DNA from: Ascaris suum | Lineage: Eukaryota; Nematoda; Chromadorea; Rhabditida; Ascarididae | Direction: 5' to 3' | NCBI GenBank assembly: GCA_013433145.1 | Contig: CM024176.1 | Location: 3,323,349-3,387,348, forward strand | DNA: 64,000 nt | Part shown: positions 59,061-64,000 of the stretch, in pieces | Layout: every line of letters starts with the position of its first letter | Position numbering within the stretch: the first letter of the stretch is position 1 | Translations under genes and position numbers: made by a program | The notes under the pieces: generated by a model | Told to the model about the DNA's origin: nothing | The model's database searches: none | Seen by the model: the letters and a program-made list of their open reading frames with translations, nothing else

Positions 59061-62000
59061 ATTACTTTCATTGGAATTCCTTCGTTGTTGTCACGTCCTA
59101 TCGATTGTAATAGCCCGGTTGGTTGTTACGAGCGAGATGAAAGAAATAATAGCAAAGTAATTAAGCGTATCTTAATAGCAAATATCTTCTAATAGGATAT
59201 CGCTAGCTTAGTTGTAAATAAGTTAAGCTACAAATATTTATCCCTTAAATTGAAGTACTTTTCAATATTGATATTTAAATTAAAAGCAAGAATAATTAGA
59301 GAGAGCATCGATGAATTATCACATTTTTTTGCTCAATACCATTTTCACGATTAAAACGAAAAGATTTATAGCATTTTAAAATTAAACTGTCGAGAAAGCA
59401 ATCGTCATGCTGAAATGTGGCGACGCATTATTGTGGTTGACGTTCGATTTGCATTATATTTCATCAGTTATTTGCTTGTCCCTGCAATAGTTATCGAAAT
59501 TTGCGCTTATTTTCTTCTCTCAAAAATTTTAAGGTTTTGCAATAAAATTTGGAATTTTTTCGATATTCTTAAATAATTCCTTAAAAATGTGTTTAGTTTT
59601 TAAGAAATTATTTCTTTTAGTTATTTCTATGACTCTTTTCACCTCATTTGACATTTTCATTAATTTATGTTGCTGAAAGCGTCATTCCTTTTGAGGTGTT
59701 TGACGACGATTTAGTGACAGACATGTAGTTCTTTCTAGAAATAAGACATTAACAGAGTAAAGGGCATTGCCTTGTTGTGCTGTTTAGAAACTCGATAAGC
59801 ATTATTCAAGCTACCTCTCAAATTCCCCAGACTCCATCTTCTTCTATCTGTATCTGCTAGCCGCAGTTTTGATACAGTCGAGTAGTGGAGGCTATTTCAG
59901 AAGTTCTCATCAGCAGGTGAAGTAAGACTTGATCAATCAGACTGAAATAGGACCCCACATTCAGCGCATTGAATGCACTATTCCATCTTACTTTACTTTA
60001 TTTCAGTTCACTTTTATCAGCAGGGCATTCACCATGAATAAATAAATGTCGCTTTATGCCTTTCTCAATTCCGTTTACGAGAAAAAGTTGTAAGGTCCAG
60101 TGCAAATTGCTGCTTAAACTAGTCTCCAACGTATCGGATCCTGATGAGTTAATTCACCGTTGTTGTGCTCAGGATGAGAGTAGAGATCCACCCTACGGCC
60201 TTCATTCTGGTGAGGGTCCCTGGAAGAGTGGTTCAGTAGGACGGAGTCGAGGAGTCTGGTCTAAATCCATTTATAACTGACGGCACAGTAACCAATGCAA
60301 AACAATGAATGAATCTTCGAAGCTCATCTTTGAAGCTCATTTGCAAGTTGATTTTTTTAAAATTCTTGCCCGCTGTGAAGTGCTCAAAAATGCGAAACGT
60401 TTCCCATTGTTTCATCTCGTATTGTGCGATGACGTTTCAGGTAGTTAAAGAATCAATAAAGCTTTGAATTGGCTACAATTTATTATTTAAGCAGTTTAGT
60501 TTTTCTGCGTTTGCGTTGTTTGCTTGTTTTTTTTTTTCTGCAAAAATGACAACTTGAAAAGTTTACGACTACGTCAAAATCAGTGAAAGAATCTGACGAA
60601 TATTCTTAGAACAATAGAGATATTTTGAGATGTTCTTCTAAAATCCATCATGTGGTTTAACTTTTAAAACAAATGATTTATTGCTTTTTGGCTTAGTTTA
60701 TTAATAACTGAAGTAGTTTATCCAACTCATTTCCATGGCATGATTCGTATGGCTTTGCGTTATGTTCATATGGAAGAGTTTTTTCGCTTACAATCGGAAC
60801 ATTAACTTAACGGCCTTTTCTTAAAATGCCACCACTCAATTCGAAATATTTTTCTTTCATTTCCTAGTCGTTATTTGTTTTATTGGATTACGAATAGGCT
60901 CGATCGTAAATTCCACAGGTAGGTGTGATTAATTATTCATCGACTGACGGCCAAAGAATAGGGATAAAAATTGGAAAACCTGAACTGGCCGGAGTGGACG
61001 AATTATACAAGATAAAGGTTAGCGTTTTGAATGCAATTTATGCTGTTTCCTTGCTATTTCGCTGCTATCCCCCCTCATTAATTTTCTCTTTTTTGACGTT
61101 TCTCTTCTAGCCAATTTGGAAAATTCATAAAGAAATTTGAATTCACGTTTCCAGAATGAATAGATGAAAAAAAAATTTCGAAAAAAAAAATTCATACAAA
61201 GAGAGGGCAAAGTTTTAAAAATTACTCAACAAATATGAGCAAATGAATGATTTAAAAAAAATCTAAACATCATTTTATATTGTTACAGTTTATTATAATC
61301 GTCAAATAAGGTGAATGCAATTGATAATGTTTGTGTTTTATTATTACCATTAAAAAATATCGAATTAATTCCCCTAGAAATTAGCCTTTTTCATTTAGTG
61401 CATTTTGTGTTACATTTATTTGGAGACGTTAAATGCTGCGAAAAATTCGTTTATGGTGATTTAATGATATTCTCATGAAAATCTATTGCAATATGTTTAC
61501 CATATATAAATCGTTTCAGATATGAGGCCAATATTCTCTATTGGATTGTTTACTTGTCAGTATTTATAATTCAAAGAGATAAATCATTTCGTTACGGCAA
61601 ATATTCAAAAAGCTGTTAATCAAAGCGCCTAAAAGATCATCCAACGATGCCGTACCATTACTATGATCTGAAATCATTCGTTTCCTTCTTTCCTCTCACT
61701 CCTTCCCTTTCTTTTTCCCTTCTACTCTTCCTTTTCCTCTCCACTTCCATCTTTTCATCTTCATCTCCTTTTTTCTCCACTCTTCTCTTTCCTCCATATT
61801 TCTACTTCATCCGGTCAAGACATGTGCCAAACAAACAGCCATGAGGATAGAAATTCATCTGCATTGCTGCAGTGATTGTGCTTATCATATCATTCATTGA
61901 TTTATGATAAGAAATTGGGAACTCTGGGAATTTGACAACAATTTTTAGTGCAATTTCACTAGGATAGCACATTTTTTTGGCACCTCAATAAAAATTGGCA

Positions 62001-62418
62001 AAAAGCGCCAAAGAAAGATTACTTGCAATTGAATCGTTTACATTAATGTGCTCTAAAAAGCATTTAAAAAAAGAAACAAATCAATGCCTCAAAATAGATC
62101 TTCAAAGGTCACATAAAGTGCAGACATATTAACTATGTCTCATTGTTTCGAAAGTTGAGACACTATCACCTGCAGAAATGAAGTGCAACTAAACGTATAA
62201 GCACAAACGTGGCATTATCGTGGTGATTTTTTTCTCGAAGTTTTCAAAAAAACACGTAACGCGTACACCTATAATTTGCCTTTCAGTCCGTAAATGAAAT
62301 GAAACTGAAGGTATCAATCTGTGGAATTTCATGTCAAGCAGCAGCAATTTTCCACTTACTTTCTCTTATTGAAGAAAAGAGAGTTGCGCATTTATCTCCG
62401 AACACGTTTAAGGATTGA
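59061..62418 (+). CDS. unidentified three-exon gene, 5' incomplete
   Basis: Exons 59061-59156, 60919-61017 and 62287-62418 are all in phase 0 with good acceptors (TTATTGCAG, TTCCACAG, GCCTTTCAG) and donors (GTAATT, GTTAGC). They give 108 residues. The first carries IPSLLSRPIDCNSPVGCYER, the second GQRIGIKIGKPELAGVDELY, the third VSICGISCQAAAIFHLLSLI with an end at NTFKD and TGA. Four Cys occur as C-x5-C and C-x3-C. Pro/Gly spacing suggests a compact folded, possibly extracellular, domain. At least one upstream exon with the start is missing. I do not recognise the family. The exact phase agreement of three widely spaced exons makes it a real gene. Confidence 0.6.
61676..61810 (+). repeat. polypyrimidine tract, about 130 bp
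   Basis: Almost pure C/T from 61676 to about 61810 with few interruptions, inside the last intron of the three-exon gene. Such tracts can adopt triplex structures; no function is implied. Confidence 0.85.
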
Positions 62419-64000
62419 AACTTGTGGGGAATGAATGTTGCTTAGTTTGAATCATACTTATGAATACATAAGTTTTTAAATGAGCCTTCCCCCAAAAAAG
62501 TTAACCGAAGTTGGAAACAACAATATTTTATGCGTTTTCAAGTATTGCTCTTGCTTAAAAATTCCGATTTCGATACCGAACAACAATAAATTTTACCTGT
62601 TCGCTCGAAATTAAATCAAACACCTGAAAGGTATATGGGAAAAACTTTAATCCTTAACATGAAGATATCAAAATTCTTAGAATTGTAGGACTCGAATCTT
62701 GATCCACATATCTATCTAATCAATATTAATGCCTCATCAATGGGCAATCTCATATCTCTTAACAATTTCCGGGAAGAAACATATCTGATACTCAGTTAAT
62801 AATGATAGCTTTCCGTTGTTTGTAATATAAACTAAATTAGTCATTGATGCATTCGATCAAAGACCGAGCAGAAGGCGGTGCCTCAAGTTGATAGAAGCCC
62901 ATTTCGATTTGCCTCAGTAGAAATTTGCCTGCGGCGTTCTGGATGCACTTCTGTCGATGGCAGCGATTCGCTTCATCCAGTCAACGTTGTCGCAACTTTC
63001 GCTATAACGATAACACTCAAATCATCACTGATAAAAATTGTTTTATTTTATTTTTACTACCCTCGTTTTCAATAAATTTCTTTGCAATACTCAGATATTG
63101 ATAGCGAATATTAGAAAGGAGCGTAGTCATTGCAAAATTTGCAATAAAAATATAATCATTTACCAGCAAATATTTTAAATTATGCAATAAATTAGTCGCG
63201 ATTAATCAATTTTTCCTCACAAAACTCAAAAACTTTGTGACCACTAACTGCGGTACCTGTTTAATTAAGTTGCCCAACCAGGTGCAATTAACCACCTTTT
63301 GCAGATCTCTTATCAGGAGATCTTTTCAAAGAAAAGTAAACTGACTAAAAGTACATCGAGTTCGAATTTTAGGAGTTTATTTATCATTTATGTATAAAAG
63401 TAAAAAAAATTATATTTATAAATGGAATTAAATTTAGCACTTAAATCTTTAAGACAGACGCAAGATGTGTACGTTATTAAAATTATCATCATGCATTAAA
63501 AAGATTTATCTCTTCAGCGATAAACAATTTGATCAGTAATGGCCTATTGTTTCATTTTATGTTAAAGAATATTTCAAGAATTTCGCATACGCATTGTGTG
63601 AAGAAACTTATCACTCAATAAACAAAAATCAACAAGAAATTTCCTAGTGGATAGGTGATGGATATTGGGATAAATACCTTCTGTGAATCCTCCCACTTCT
63701 GCAATGGCGTTCGGCTGCTATTTAGTGCTCTATTCTTGTAGCCAGGAAATAACCCGCTTATTCAGCGATGAAAATTTACGTATTTGCTTATTTGCTAATG
63801 AATTTTTATTCGGCTATCGCAGCCATATTACTAGCTATTCTTCCGCAATTTGATGTAGTGTAAAGCCTAGTAATAGGGTAAGCTTTATGGAAACACTCGT
63901 ATGCTAATTAGGCCCTCTCGTTGTAATTCTTTTCAAAACAAAAAGTTGAAAAATCCACTGCAATTCGGAAGCTGATGACTAGAACCACCATCGATATGGC
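62419..64000. other. 3' flank and window end
   Basis: No confident gene. Around 62870-63010 both strands have open frames in GC-richer sequence; the minus one reads CYRYSESCDNVDWMKRIAAI. Near 63700 the minus strand has CCATTGCAG, a 21-nt open piece (KWEDSQK), and a GTATTT donor. Either could belong to a gene beyond the edge. Confidence 0.35.

Noticed and set aside
60056..60280. 74-residue plus-strand frame
   Set aside because: Composition unremarkable, lies in the intron of the three-exon gene, no splice support.

Overview
The window looks like a piece of an AT-rich nematode genome. It has small exons split by long introns, TTTCAG-type acceptors, AATAAA signals, nematode-type protein families, many long (TA)n microsatellites and scattered G or C homopolymers. 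A parasitic, possibly clade III (spirurid), nematode is my inference; nothing seen fixes the species. Nearly all long open frames reported by simple translation are microsatellite or intron read-through. The gene models below were rebuilt by hand from splice sites, reading phase and protein-family similarity.

Layout. 1-2.3 kb: a decayed non-LTR retrotransposon tail on the minus strand, then a tiny plus-strand ORF behind a perfect acceptor. 3.1-8.9 kb: a plus-strand gene for a two-PDZ-domain protein, with its 5' end uncertain. 9.4-9.8 kb: a frame-broken coding-like stretch. 16.6-10.7 kb (minus): a complete seven-transmembrane receptor gene of about 360 residues. 17.5-18.1 kb and 20.3-21.6 kb (minus): coding-like exons I could not name. 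29.4-21.9 kb (minus): a ten-exon GDP-D-glucose phosphorylase (GDPGP1 / mcp-1) orthologue, perhaps with a first exon at 33.0 kb. 30.84-31.13 kb: a foldback MITE-like element with TA at both ends and a (TA)n tract in its loop. 33-49 kb: a gene-poor 16 kb with several (TA)n tracts, an unusual GC-rich double hairpin at 34.2 kb and palindrome clusters. 48.9-49.4 kb (plus): broken coding pieces and a likely receptor C-terminal exon. 54.2-50.5 kb (minus): a complete 137-residue four-transmembrane protein gene with an eight-codon first exon. 55.5-55.2 kb (minus): a single-exon membrane-protein ORF. 58.2-58.0 kb: a second retrotransposon tail. 59.1-62.4 kb (plus): three phase-compatible exons of a gene I do not recognise.

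The genes do not form a pathway. GDPGP1 is a cytosolic metabolite-repair enzyme. The receptor and the four-TM protein are membrane proteins, probably sensory and nematode-specific respectively. The PDZ protein is a likely scaffold. I see no CRISPR, no complete transposon and no confident tRNA or rRNA. No clearly new multi-gene system was found. The best leads are the foldback element carrying the microsatellite, the structured GC-rich block, and the unnamed three-exon gene.
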